DNA of 6,966 nt from assembly GCA_028817255.1 (NCBI GenBank), contig JAPPQA010000075.1:1-6966 (forward strand), read 5' to 3'. Both the position numbers and the translations under genes were made by a program. Positions 1 through 5,612 of this stretch are shown here, one piece after another (positions within the stretch are counted from its first letter, which is position 1; each line of letters begins with the position of its first letter). The stretch is from Gammaproteobacteria bacterium. Its GTDB lineage: Bacteria > Pseudomonadota > Gammaproteobacteria > Porifericomitales > Porifericomitaceae. The notes beneath the pieces are model-generated. The model did no database searches. It had not been told where the DNA came from and saw only the letters and a list, made by a program, of their open reading frames with translations.

Positions 1-3
1 CCC

Positions 4-24
4 GCCCCTGTTCAAGCCAGGGGC
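4..24 (+). repeat. Perfect 7-bp hairpin at the left edge
   Basis: GCCCCTG (4-10) and CAGGGGC (18-24) are perfect reverse complements around a 7-nt loop, TTCAAGC. No T-tract follows, so it is not a standard intrinsic terminator. The inner 5 bp plus the TTCAAGC loop match the T-arm of a tRNA (pattern G-TTCRANY-C). The downstream bases do not give CCA and the rest of the gene would lie outside the window, so a tRNA is not called. Confidence 0.5.
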
Positions 25-36
25 AGGCTCTGCGCG

Positions 37-132
37 GGAATGGCGGATATTTGCCATGCCAGTGGGAAATGTTTTCGCGCGGCTCTGGATTTTCGGAGTT
101 TTTGCACAGACTGTTTCGCAGGAATGGCGGAT
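37..132 (+). repeat. 12-nt direct repeat GGAATGGCGGAT (37-48 and 121-132)
   Basis: The exact word GGAATGGCGGAT occurs at 37-48 and again at 121-132, with starts 84 nt apart. The bases on both sides differ, so the identity stops at 12 nt. Both copies lie upstream of hfq. Paired regulator sites or a small duplication are possible, and chance is not excluded. Confidence 0.5.
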
Positions 133-142
133 GGGGGGCGCG

Positions 143-163
143 CATATGTATCAGACACATATG
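143..163. promoter_or_regulatory. Dyad CATATGT-N7-ACATATG, candidate operator
   Basis: CATATGT (143-149) and ACATATG (157-163) form a perfect 7-bp inverted repeat around a 7-nt spacer. The AT-rich dyad stands out in GC-rich surroundings and ends about 21 nt before the candidate -10 box at 185-190, a usual place for an operator or activator site. A third CATATG lies at 213-218. The bound factor, if any, is unknown. Confidence 0.35.
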
Positions 164-184
164 GCGGCAGGGGGAAAATTGCCT

Positions 185-190
185 TATACT
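185..190 (+). promoter_or_regulatory. Possible -10 box (TATACT) for hfq
   Basis: TATACT matches the sigma-70 -10 consensus at 5 of 6 positions and lies 61 nt before the hfq start codon. No good -35 box is visible at 16-18 nt spacing: 162-167 reads TGGCGG. If it is real, initiation would fall near 197 and would probably need an activator, perhaps one acting at the dyad just upstream. Confidence 0.3.
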
Positions 191-230
191 TTCGCCAGCA
201 GGGCGGCGGTTGCATATGGACGATGCCCGC

Positions 231-247
231 CCCCCCCGGATGGGGAG
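231..247 (+). promoter_or_regulatory. hfq ribosome binding site inside a C-run/G-run hairpin
   Basis: GGGGAG (242-247) is the Shine-Dalgarno-like element for hfq, 4 nt before the ATG at 252. Just upstream is a run of eight C (230-237), and four of these can pair with GGGG (242-245) across a loop of about 7 nt. That would hide the ribosome binding site. Seeing both arms is direct; regulation by this structure is inference. Confidence 0.45.
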
Positions 248-251
248 AATA

Positions 252-500
252 ATGAGTAAAAGTCATACCTTGCAGGATCCTTTCCTCAACACTCTGCGCA
301 AAGAGAGAATCCCGGTCTTTATTTACCTCAGCAACGGCGTCAAGTTGCAGGGCCAGATCGAAGGCTTCGATCAGTTCGTGATCTTTCTGCGTAATTCCGT
401 AAGCCAGATGATCTACAAGCACGCGATCTCTACGGTCGTTCCGTCCCGCAATGTGCGTCCCCCCCGGATGCTGGGGAGCGAAGAGCAGGGTGCCGAATAA
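252..500 (+). CDS. hfq: RNA chaperone Hfq
   Basis: Hfq is a hexameric Sm-like protein that binds small regulatory RNAs and mRNAs and promotes their pairing in the cytoplasm. The 82-residue product shows the full Sm core: LQDPFLNTLRKERIP at 7-21 (proximal-face Q8 and D9; rim patch R16, K17, R19), Y25, K31, F39 and F42. The signature YKHAISTVVPSR follows at 55-66 with K56 and H57. The tail after the Sm fold is only about 16 residues, shorter than the E. coli 102-residue form, but it ends in an acidic tip (SEEQGAE), a feature known to regulate RNA release in E. coli. The ATG at 252 is chosen because the protein then begins MSKSHTLQDPF, as in relatives. A longer in-frame start at 51 would add a non-conserved extension. 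hflX follows in the same reading frame. Confidence 0.98.
   Translation: MSKSHTLQDPFLNTLRKERIPVFIYLSNGVKLQGQIEGFDQFVIFLRNSVSQMIYKHAISTVVPSRNVRPPRMLGSEEQGAE
459..478 (+). repeat. Second copy of the hfq-leader motif inside the hfq 3' end
   Basis: CCCCCCCGGATG at 459-470, followed by CT and then GGGGAG (473-478), repeats the sequence at 231-247 (CCCCCCCGGATG overlapping GGGGAG). Both copies can fold with a CCCC/GGGG stem. The copy here encodes part of the Hfq C-terminal tail and lies about 20 nt before the stop codon. Confidence 0.5.
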
Positions 501-572
501 GACCCTGGCTTCGGGCCTGTAGTTCTGCGCCCTCCCGACACAGTCCCAAACGCCACTGCACAGCCACTCCCG

Positions 573-1823
573 GTGTATGTGCGCCTGCCGGCAGGAGAGT
601 GGGAACGGGACCGCGAGGAATTTCTGTCCCTGATCGCAGGCGCCGGTCTGCAAGGCGCCGGGGCGATCACGGCCTGTCGTTGCGCCCCGGATCCCCGGAC
701 CTTCGTCGGCGCGGGCAAGGCAGCGGAGATCGCCGAACGGGTGCGGGAATCCGGGGCCGGGCTGGTCGTCTTCAGTCACCCCCTGAGGCCTGGACAGGAA
801 CGCAACCTGGAACGGCTGTTGCAATGCCGGGTCCTGGATCGCACGGGCCTGATCCTCGACATCTTCGCCCAGCGGGCGCGCAGCTACGAGGGCAAACTGC
901 AGGTCGAATTGGCGCAACTGCGGCACCTGTCCAGCCGCCTGGTCCGTGGCTGGAGCCATCTGGAACGGCAGAAGGGAGGGATTGGCCTGCGCGGTCCCGG
1001 CGAGACGCAGTTGGAGACCGACCGCCGTTTGCTCGGCGCCCGCATCAAGGCCATCCGGGCGCGGTTGCGCAAGGTGCGCCGCCGCCGCGAAGAAAACCGG
1101 CGCGCGCGCCAGGCCGGCGAGGTGCCGGCCATTTCGCTGGTCGGCTATACCAATGCGGGCAAATCTACTTTGTTCAACCGGCTGACCAGCGCTTCGGCGC
1201 GGGTGGCGCCGCTGCCTTTCGTCACCTTGGATCCGACTTTGCGCCGCTACCGCCTGGGTCCCGGCCGACACGCCGTGCTGGCCGATACCGTCGGCTTCGT
1301 GCGCGACCTGCCCGCGGACCTGGTGACGGCCTTCCAGGCCACCCTGGAAGAGACTTGCAAGGCGACTCTGCTGCTGCACGTGGTGGACCTCGGCGACCCG
1401 CAGCGTCATGAGCGCATCGCGCAAGTAAATCAGCTGATTCGGCAGATCGGCGCGGGCGACATACCGCAGATCCTGGTGTTCAACAAGATTGACCGGGTGC
1501 CCGGGGTCGAGCCGGGCATAGGCCGCGTCGGCGGTCAGCCTGCCGTTTATCTCTCCGCCCGCCAGGGCATTGGCTGGGAACTGCTGGCGCCGACTGTGTC
1601 CGAACTGCTGTGGGGCCGCCGCCGCCGCTACGAATTGCGGCTGCCGGCCGAGGCCGTGCGCATTCGTTCCTCTTTGTTTTCCCAGGGCGCCGTGCTGAGC
1701 GAGTGCAGCGACGGCACCGGGGGGTGGATCCTGCGCTTGGCTATCGAACGCCGTTGGCTGGACCGCTTGTGCCGCGGCGGCGGCCTGGAGCACATGGAGC
1801 ACAGGGTTGAGTTGCGTGATTGA
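573..1823 (+). CDS. hflX: GTPase HflX, ribosome-splitting factor
   Basis: HflX is a cytoplasmic GTPase of the translation-factor class that binds 50S subunits and splits stalled ribosomes during heat and other stress. From the GTG at 573 it is 416 residues, near the usual length. The N-terminal HflX domain has TFVGAGK (43-49), ERNLERLLQCRVLDRTGLIL (76-95), KLQVELAQLRHL (108-119) and the Gly-rich GGIGLRGPGETQLETDRR (135-152). The G domain follows with G1 GYTNAGKST (191-199), G2 around T218, G3 DTVGF (238-242), G4 NKID (304-307) and G5 SAR (328-330). A helical arginine-rich linker (about 153-180) joins the two domains. The start is uncertain: no Shine-Dalgarno is seen before 573 or the next GTG at 579, there is no upstream ATG, and the frame stays open back to the hfq stop. 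Co-transcription with hfq is likely. Confidence 0.96.
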   Translation: MYVRLPAGEWERDREEFLSLIAGAGLQGAGAITACRCAPDPRTFVGAGKAAEIAERVRESGAGLVVFSHPLRPGQERNLERLLQCRVLDRTGLILDIFAQRARSYEGKLQVELAQLRHLSSRLVRGWSHLERQKGGIGLRGPGETQLETDRRLLGARIKAIRARLRKVRRRREENRRARQAGEVPAISLVGYTNAGKSTLFNRLTSASARVAPLPFVTLDPTLRRYRLGPGRHAVLADTVGFVRDLPADLVTAFQATLEETCKATLLLHVVDLGDPQRHERIAQVNQLIRQIGAGDIPQILVFNKIDRVPGVEPGIGRVGGQPAVYLSARQGIGWELLAPTVSELLWGRRRRYELRLPAEAVRIRSSLFSQGAVLSECSDGTGGWILRLAIERRWLDRLCRGGGLEHMEHRVELRD

Positions 1824-1860
1824 CGCGGCGCCCCGGCAGCGCGGTCTCATGTTGTACGGC

Positions 1861-1875
1861 GGCGCCGACGGCGCC
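1861..1875. repeat. GGCGCC-GAC-GGCGCC hairpin after hflX
   Basis: Two copies of the self-complementary hexamer GGCGCC (1861-1866 and 1870-1875) flank a 3-nt loop 38 nt downstream of the hflX stop. They can form a strong 6-bp stem, but no T-tract follows. It might slow transcription or stabilise the 3' end of the hfq-hflX message; a terminator is not supported. Confidence 0.35.
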
Positions 1876-1926
1876 CGCGCGTCCGCTCCGGGCGCAAGGG
1901 TCATTGGCTTCAGGCTCTGGCTCCGG

Positions 1927-1956
1927 TTGCAGCGGCGCCCCGCCGCGTATTACAAT
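1927..1956 (+). promoter_or_regulatory. Candidate sigma-70 promoter for hflK-hflC-hisZ
   Basis: TACAAT (1951-1956) matches the -10 consensus at 5 of 6 positions. TTGCAG (1927-1932), 18 nt upstream, is a weaker -35 match (3 of 6). It lies in the 278-nt gap between hflX and hflK, where an internal promoter would make sense. The predicted start near 1963 would leave a leader of about 140 nt before hflK. Confidence 0.4.
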
Positions 1957-2101
1957 CGCCTGCCTGTGGGGGAGGAGCGGGGGAGGCGGTCTGGGTCGCG
2001 GCTCGTTCCAGGTTCCTTCGATATTGGCAAGCGAGTCCCGCACTGGCGCGGGCGACAGGCCGGGCAACAGGCATTACCGGCAGGAGTTCTCAGGAGGCTC
2101 T

Positions 2102-3247
2102 ATGGGCTGGAAAGAATCTTCCAACGGCGGCAATCCCAAGGAACCCTGGGGCCGACGCGGCGCGCCTGAGGGCCCGCCCGATCTGGACGAGCTGTTGCGC
2201 GCCATCCAGGCGCGCCTGAAGCGATTTTTGAACGGCGGTTCCAGGGATTCCAGGGATGGAGAACCCCCGGTGTCGGCGCCAGGCGGCGGACTCCTGCTGC
2301 TGATTGGGGGGGCGTTGCTCGTTTGCTGGCTGGTGTACGACATGTTCTACATCATAGACGAGCAGGATCGCGGCCTCGTGTTGCGTTTTGGCGCCCATGT
2401 CACCACCCTGCAGCCCGGTCTCAGCCTGCGCTTGCCCCGGCCCATCGAGCGCGTGTACAAACTCAATGTCGGGCGGGTCCGTTCCTTCACCCGCAAGGCG
2501 TCCATGTTGACGCAGGATGAGAACATCGTCGAGGTCGAGGCCGCCGTCCAGTATCGGATCGGCGACCCGGAGGCGTATCTGTTCCATGTCCGGGAACCGG
2601 AGGCGACCCTGCGCGAGGTGACGGAAAGCGCCGTGCGCGAGGTCATCGGCGGCAACGAACTGGACTTCGTGTTGACGGAAGGCCGCCGCGAAGTCGCCAG
2701 CAATCAGCAGAAATTGATGCAGGGGATCCTTGAGGATTACCGCGCCGGCATCCTGATCGTCGGCGTGGAGATGCAGCCCGCCAAGCCGCCGGAGCAGGTG
2801 AAGGCGGCTTTCGATGACGCGATCAAGGCGCGCGAGGACGAACAGCGCTCGGTCAACGAGGCCGAAGCTTATCGCAACGACATTCTGCCGCGCGCCCGCG
2901 GCGCCGCGGCGCGTCTGGAGGAGGAGGCCACCGCCTACCGGGAGCGCGTGATCGCCAAGGCCAAGGGCGAGGCGTCCCGCTTCGAGCAGCTGCTCGGCGA
3001 ATACCAGCAGGATCCCGAGGTTACCCGGCAGCGCCTCTACCTGGAAACGGTCGAATCCATGCTGTCCAGCACCAGCAAGGTACTGCTCGACCCCGGCCAA
3101 GGCGGCAACCAGCTGATCTATCTGCCGGTGGACCGCCTGCTGGAACGGGGCGCCGCCACCGGGTCCAGGGAACCTGCCGCTACGCCGCCGGCGGCGCCCT
3201 TCGACGGCTCCTCGGAAAGCGGCCGCCGGCAGCGGCCGAGGCTCTGA
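2102..3247 (+). CDS. hflK: FtsH protease modulator HflK, SPFH/band 7 protein
   Basis: HflK pairs with HflC in a large inner-membrane complex whose periplasmic cage surrounds FtsH and limits its access to membrane substrates. The 381-residue product starts with a hydrophilic Gly/Pro-rich cytoplasmic tail containing the family pattern PWGRRG and PPDLDELL (15-33). One membrane segment spans about 62-84, followed by the SPFH domain (about 85-260; YRIGDPEAYLFHV at 151-163) and a long charged coiled-coil stretch rich in Ala, Glu and Arg (about 225-310). The C-terminal tail after about 350 is low-complexity. The ATG at 2102 is chosen because AGGAGG (2092-2097) sits 4 nt before it and the family N-terminus begins there. 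The frame is open back to 1820, but that extension is compositionally biased with no family similarity. hflC starts 2 nt after its stop codon. Confidence 0.96.
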   Translation: MGWKESSNGGNPKEPWGRRGAPEGPPDLDELLRAIQARLKRFLNGGSRDSRDGEPPVSAPGGGLLLLIGGALLVCWLVYDMFYIIDEQDRGLVLRFGAHVTTLQPGLSLRLPRPIERVYKLNVGRVRSFTRKASMLTQDENIVEVEAAVQYRIGDPEAYLFHVREPEATLREVTESAVREVIGGNELDFVLTEGRREVASNQQKLMQGILEDYRAGILIVGVEMQPAKPPEQVKAAFDDAIKAREDEQRSVNEAEAYRNDILPRARGAAARLEEEATAYRERVIAKAKGEASRFEQLLGEYQQDPEVTRQRLYLETVESMLSSTSKVLLDPGQGGNQLIYLPVDRLLERGAATGSREPAATPPAAPFDGSSESGRRQRPRL

Positions 3248-3248
3248 T

Positions 3249-4133
3249 ATGCGGGCGTCGCGCACCCTGATCCCGGTGCTGGCCGTTCTGTTGGCGGTCG
3301 TAGGTTACAACTCGTTGTTCCGGGTCGAGCAGTGGCAGCAGGCGATCGTGTTCCAGTTCCGTGAGATTGACCGTACCGTTCCGAATCCGGGCTTGCACTT
3401 CATGCTTCCATTCGTCAACACGGTGCAGATCTTCGAGAAACGGCTGCTGACCCTCAACCAGGGCCCGCAGCGTTTCCTGACCAAGGAAAAGAAAGACGTG
3501 TTCGTGGATTTCTACGTTAAGTGGCGGATCGTCAACGTGGGAAACTTCTACCGTGCCACCGCCGGCGATCTCGCGCGCGCCAACACGCTGTTGGCGCAGC
3601 GGATCAACAGCGCTCTGCGCGACGAGTTCGGCGACCGCACGGTGCAGGAAGTCGTTGCCGGCGAGCGCGGCAAGGTCATGGATATGCTCGGCGTTAGCGC
3701 CGCGGCGTCCCGCTTGTCGCAGGAGTTGGGGGTGGATGTAGTGGACGTGCGCACGATGCGAATTGACCTGCCGGAAGAGGTCAGCAACTCGGTGTACGAA
3801 CGGATGCGCGCCGAGCGGGTGCGGGTCGCCAAGGATTTCCGGGCGCGCGGCGACGAGCAGGCGGAACGGATTCGCGCCGCCGCCGACCGCGACCGCGAGG
3901 TGCTCCTGGCCCAGGCGTACCAGCGCGCCGAGGAAGTCCGCGGCGAGGGTGACGCCGAGTCCACCAGCATTTATGCGGACGCCTTCGGGAAGGACGAAGA
4001 GTTCTACAATTTTTATCGCAGTCTGAATGCCTACAGGAATAGCTTCCGCGAGCAATCGGACATCCTGCTGCTCGGCCCGCAATCGGATTTCTTCAAGTAC
4101 TTCAAGGATCCGGGGGGCGGCGGCGGCGAATAG
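3249..4133 (+). CDS. hflC: FtsH protease modulator HflC, SPFH/band 7 protein
   Basis: HflC is the partner of HflK in the membrane complex that modulates FtsH. The 294-residue product has one N-terminal membrane segment (about 6-23) and then the SPFH domain, starting with SLFRVEQWQQAIVFQFREI (22-40) and continuing through PGLHFMLPFVNTV (47-59). DVFVDFYVKWRI is at 83-94 and RTMRIDLPEEVSNSVYERM at 168-186. An Arg/Ala/Glu-rich coiled-coil follows (about 187-240). The conserved C-terminal part includes FYNFYRSLNAYR (253-264) and SDFFKYFK (279-286), before a short Gly tail. GAGG at 3238-3241, within the end of hflK, gives a ribosome binding site 7 nt from the ATG. One nucleotide separates it from the hflK stop, so the pair is surely co-transcribed and probably made in matched amounts. 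Confidence 0.97.
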   Translation: MRASRTLIPVLAVLLAVVGYNSLFRVEQWQQAIVFQFREIDRTVPNPGLHFMLPFVNTVQIFEKRLLTLNQGPQRFLTKEKKDVFVDFYVKWRIVNVGNFYRATAGDLARANTLLAQRINSALRDEFGDRTVQEVVAGERGKVMDMLGVSAAASRLSQELGVDVVDVRTMRIDLPEEVSNSVYERMRAERVRVAKDFRARGDEQAERIRAAADRDREVLLAQAYQRAEEVRGEGDAESTSIYADAFGKDEEFYNFYRSLNAYRNSFREQSDILLLGPQSDFFKYFKDPGGGGGE

Positions 4134-4146
4134 AGCCGCCGCAAAG

Positions 4147-4167
4147 GCGCCCGTTCCCCGCGGGCGC
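4147..4167 (+). promoter_or_regulatory. GC-rich hairpin between hflC and DUF2065
   Basis: GCGCCCG (4147-4153) and CGGGCGC (4161-4167) form a perfect 7-bp stem around TTCCCCG, in the 42-nt gap before the DUF2065 start at 4176. There is no T-tract, so it is not a canonical terminator. It ends 8 nt before the start codon, where a ribosome binding site would sit, and may lower translation of DUF2065 and hisZ or act as a partial transcription brake. Confidence 0.4.
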
Positions 4168-4175
4168 GCCGGCTG

Positions 4176-4376
4176 ATGGAGATTGACTGGCTTCAGTTGT
4201 TGCGGGCGCTGGCCCTGGTGCCGATCATTGAAGGCATAGGCCCTTTCCTGGCTCCCGCCCGCTGGCGGGGCCTGATGATCGGCGCCTCCGGTTTGGACGA
4301 CGGCAAATTGCGTACGCTGGGACTGGTCAGCATGGTCTGCGGCGTCCTGTTTCTGTCGCTGTTGCCCGGCAGATGA
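4176..4376 (+). CDS. DUF2065 family small membrane protein (YjeT-like)
   Basis: This 66-residue protein matches DUF2065, the family of E. coli YjeT, whose function is not known. It has two likely membrane helices (about 7-27 and 46-64). The first carries the family motif EGIGPFLAPARW (19-30), and a short loop, GLDDGKLRTLGL, leads into the second. The length is normal for the family. The ATG at 4176 is the only reasonable start, although no Shine-Dalgarno is visible before it and a GC-rich hairpin lies close upstream. Its stop overlaps the hisZ start in an ATGA arrangement, so hisZ translation is probably coupled to it. Its place after hflC is typical and suggests some link to the HflKC-FtsH membrane complex, which is inference. 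Confidence 0.9.
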   Translation: MEIDWLQLLRALALVPIIEGIGPFLAPARWRGLMIGASGLDDGKLRTLGLVSMVCGVLFLSLLPGR

Positions 4377-5608
4377 ACGAGGCTGACTACTGGTTGCTGC
4401 CCGAAGGGGTGGACGAGTGGCTGCCGCCGCAGGCGATGCAGCTCGAAAGGCTGTGCCGCCAGGCCGTGGACACTTACCGCTCCTGGGGTTACCAGCTGGT
4501 GATCCCGCCCTTGATCGAATACGTCGAATCGCTGGCCACGGGAACCGGCGGCGACCTGGACCTGCAGACCTTTAAACTGACGGACCAACTTAGCGGGCGG
4601 CTGATAGGGCTCCGCGCCGACACCACGTCGCAGGCGGCGCGCATAGATGCCAATAAGCTGCGCTGTGGCGGACCGGCGCGCCTGTGCTACCTGGGCACCG
4701 TCCTGCACGCCCGCGGCCTGCAGGGAGAAAATCGCTGCCCGCTGCAGACGGGGGCGGAATTGTTCGGCCATGCCGGCATTGACAGCGATGCGGAAGTGCT
4801 GGGGCTGATGCGCGAGACACTGTGCAACGCCGGGCTGACAAGCCTGCATATCGGTCTCGGCCATGTCGGCATCTTTCAGTCCCTGGTGCGCCAGGCCCGG
4901 CTCAATGGGCGGCAGGAGCTGGAACTCTCTGCCATCGTACAACGCAAGGCCGGCGACGAACTGCAATCCCTGTTGCGCTCCTGGTCGCGCGCCGAGGATA
5001 CCTCCCTGCGCCTGTTGCCCGGCCTGGTCGAACTGCACGGCGACGCCGCCGTCCTCGACGACGCCGAGCGCTTGTTGCGCCCCGCCGGCCGGGAAGTTCT
5101 GGACTGTATCCGCGACCTGCGGCGCCTGTTGGAACTAGCCGCCCCGGACTTGCAGGCGGCGGATACCGTGCACTTCGATTTGGCCGATTTGCGCGGCTAT
5201 TCTTACCATACCGGTCCGGTGTTCGCCGCCTACCTGCCTGGCCTGGGCCGGGCGCTGACCTCTGGCGGCCGCTACGATCATATCGGAGAGGCATTCGGCC
5301 GCGCCCGCCCGGCCACCGGTTTTAGCATCGATCTCAAGCAGTTGGCGCGACAGGTCGAGCAACCGCCAGATGGCGCCGGGGCTATTCTTTCGCCCTGGCC
5401 GGCTGCTGCCGAACTGCGTCGGGAAATTCGGCGCTTGCGGGCTGCCGGCGAGGTCGTGATCCGTTGCCTGCCCGGCCAACGGGACGACTTTCCGCAACCG
5501 GGCTGCGACCGCGAGTTGCGTCTGGAAGATGGCAAATGGCGAGTGGTTTCCCGGGAGCGCCCGGGCAGCGCCGACCGCCCGGCGCCGGGGAAGGGCGGCG
5601 TTACTTGA
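4373..5608 (+). CDS. hisZ: ATP phosphoribosyltransferase regulatory subunit HisZ
   Basis: HisZ is a catalytically inactive paralogue of histidyl-tRNA synthetase. With the short form of HisG it makes the hetero-octameric ATP phosphoribosyltransferase, the first and feedback-controlled step of histidine synthesis. The 411-residue product, slightly long for the family, opens with WLLPEGVDEWLPPQA (7-21). It continues with TGTGGDLDLQTFKLTDQLSG (56-75), RADTTSQAARIDA (81-93), CPLQTGAELFGHAG (112-125), GYSYHTGPVFAAY (255-267) and SGGRYDHIGEAFGRARPATG (277-296). The family usually reads RADITPQVARIDA at the third motif, so the Ile, Pro and Val there are changed to Thr, Ser and Ala. The last 15 residues look like a loose Gly/Pro tail. 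It overlaps DUF2065 by 4 nt (ATGA) with no strong Shine-Dalgarno of its own. No hisG is in the window. Confidence 0.95.
   Translation: MNEADYWLLPEGVDEWLPPQAMQLERLCRQAVDTYRSWGYQLVIPPLIEYVESLATGTGGDLDLQTFKLTDQLSGRLIGLRADTTSQAARIDANKLRCGGPARLCYLGTVLHARGLQGENRCPLQTGAELFGHAGIDSDAEVLGLMRETLCNAGLTSLHIGLGHVGIFQSLVRQARLNGRQELELSAIVQRKAGDELQSLLRSWSRAEDTSLRLLPGLVELHGDAAVLDDAERLLRPAGREVLDCIRDLRRLLELAAPDLQAADTVHFDLADLRGYSYHTGPVFAAYLPGLGRALTSGGRYDHIGEAFGRARPATGFSIDLKQLARQVEQPPDGAGAILSPWPAAAELRREIRRLRAAGEVVIRCLPGQRDDFPQPGCDRELRLEDGKWRVVSRERPGSADRPAPGKGGVT
5550..5598. repeat. Two GC hairpins at the hisZ 3' end
   Basis: CCCGGG (5550-5555) pairs with CCCGGG (5560-5565) around AGCG. CCGCCC (5575-5580) pairs with GGGCGG (5593-5598) around a 12-nt loop. 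Both lie within the last 60 nt of hisZ. The two convergent genes are only 4 nt apart, so these stems are the only candidates for stopping transcription from either side. Neither is followed by a T-tract, so a terminator is only a possibility. Confidence 0.3.
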
Positions 5609-5612
5609 GAGC

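Larger units (their letters stand above)
1..251 (+). other. Upstream/leader region of hfq, no recognised gene
   Basis: No recognisable gene lies here. In many relatives miaA lies just upstream of hfq, but none of the translated frames resembles a MiaA C-terminus. One forward frame is open from the window edge to a TAA at 250-252 that overlaps the hfq ATG (TAATG). Its product has no family features I recognise, and its codon choice (many TTT, TGT, ATT, GGG, GGA) is unlike the neighbouring genes, so I treat it as noncoding by default. The region contains a hairpin at 4-24, two copies of GGAATGGCGGAT, three CATATG sites and a possible -10 box at 185-190. It probably holds the hfq promoter and 5' leader. 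Confidence 0.5.

Noticed and set aside
162..182. Sigma-54 type promoter (GG...GC) upstream of hfq
   Set aside because: TGGCGG and TTGC are present, but the GG and GC elements are 13 or 9 nt apart in the possible pairings, not the required 10.
51..251. N-terminal extension of Hfq from the ATG at 51
   Set aside because: Hfq proteins begin a few residues before LQDPF. The extension is not conserved in the family, and GGGGAG just before 252 supports the short start.
12..1904. 630-codon open frame on the - strand opposite hfq and hflX
   Set aside because: It is antisense to two firmly identified genes. Its translation is Gln/Ala/Arg-rich with no domain, which is the usual shadow of GC-rich coding DNA. 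Similar shadows lie opposite hflK (2090-3265), hflC (3180-4082) and hisZ (4193-5038).
1820..2101. N-terminal extension of hflK back to 1820
   Set aside because: The frame is open, but the extra 94 residues are Gly/Ser/Arg-rich without family similarity, and AGGAGG at 2092-2097 directly supports the start at 2102.
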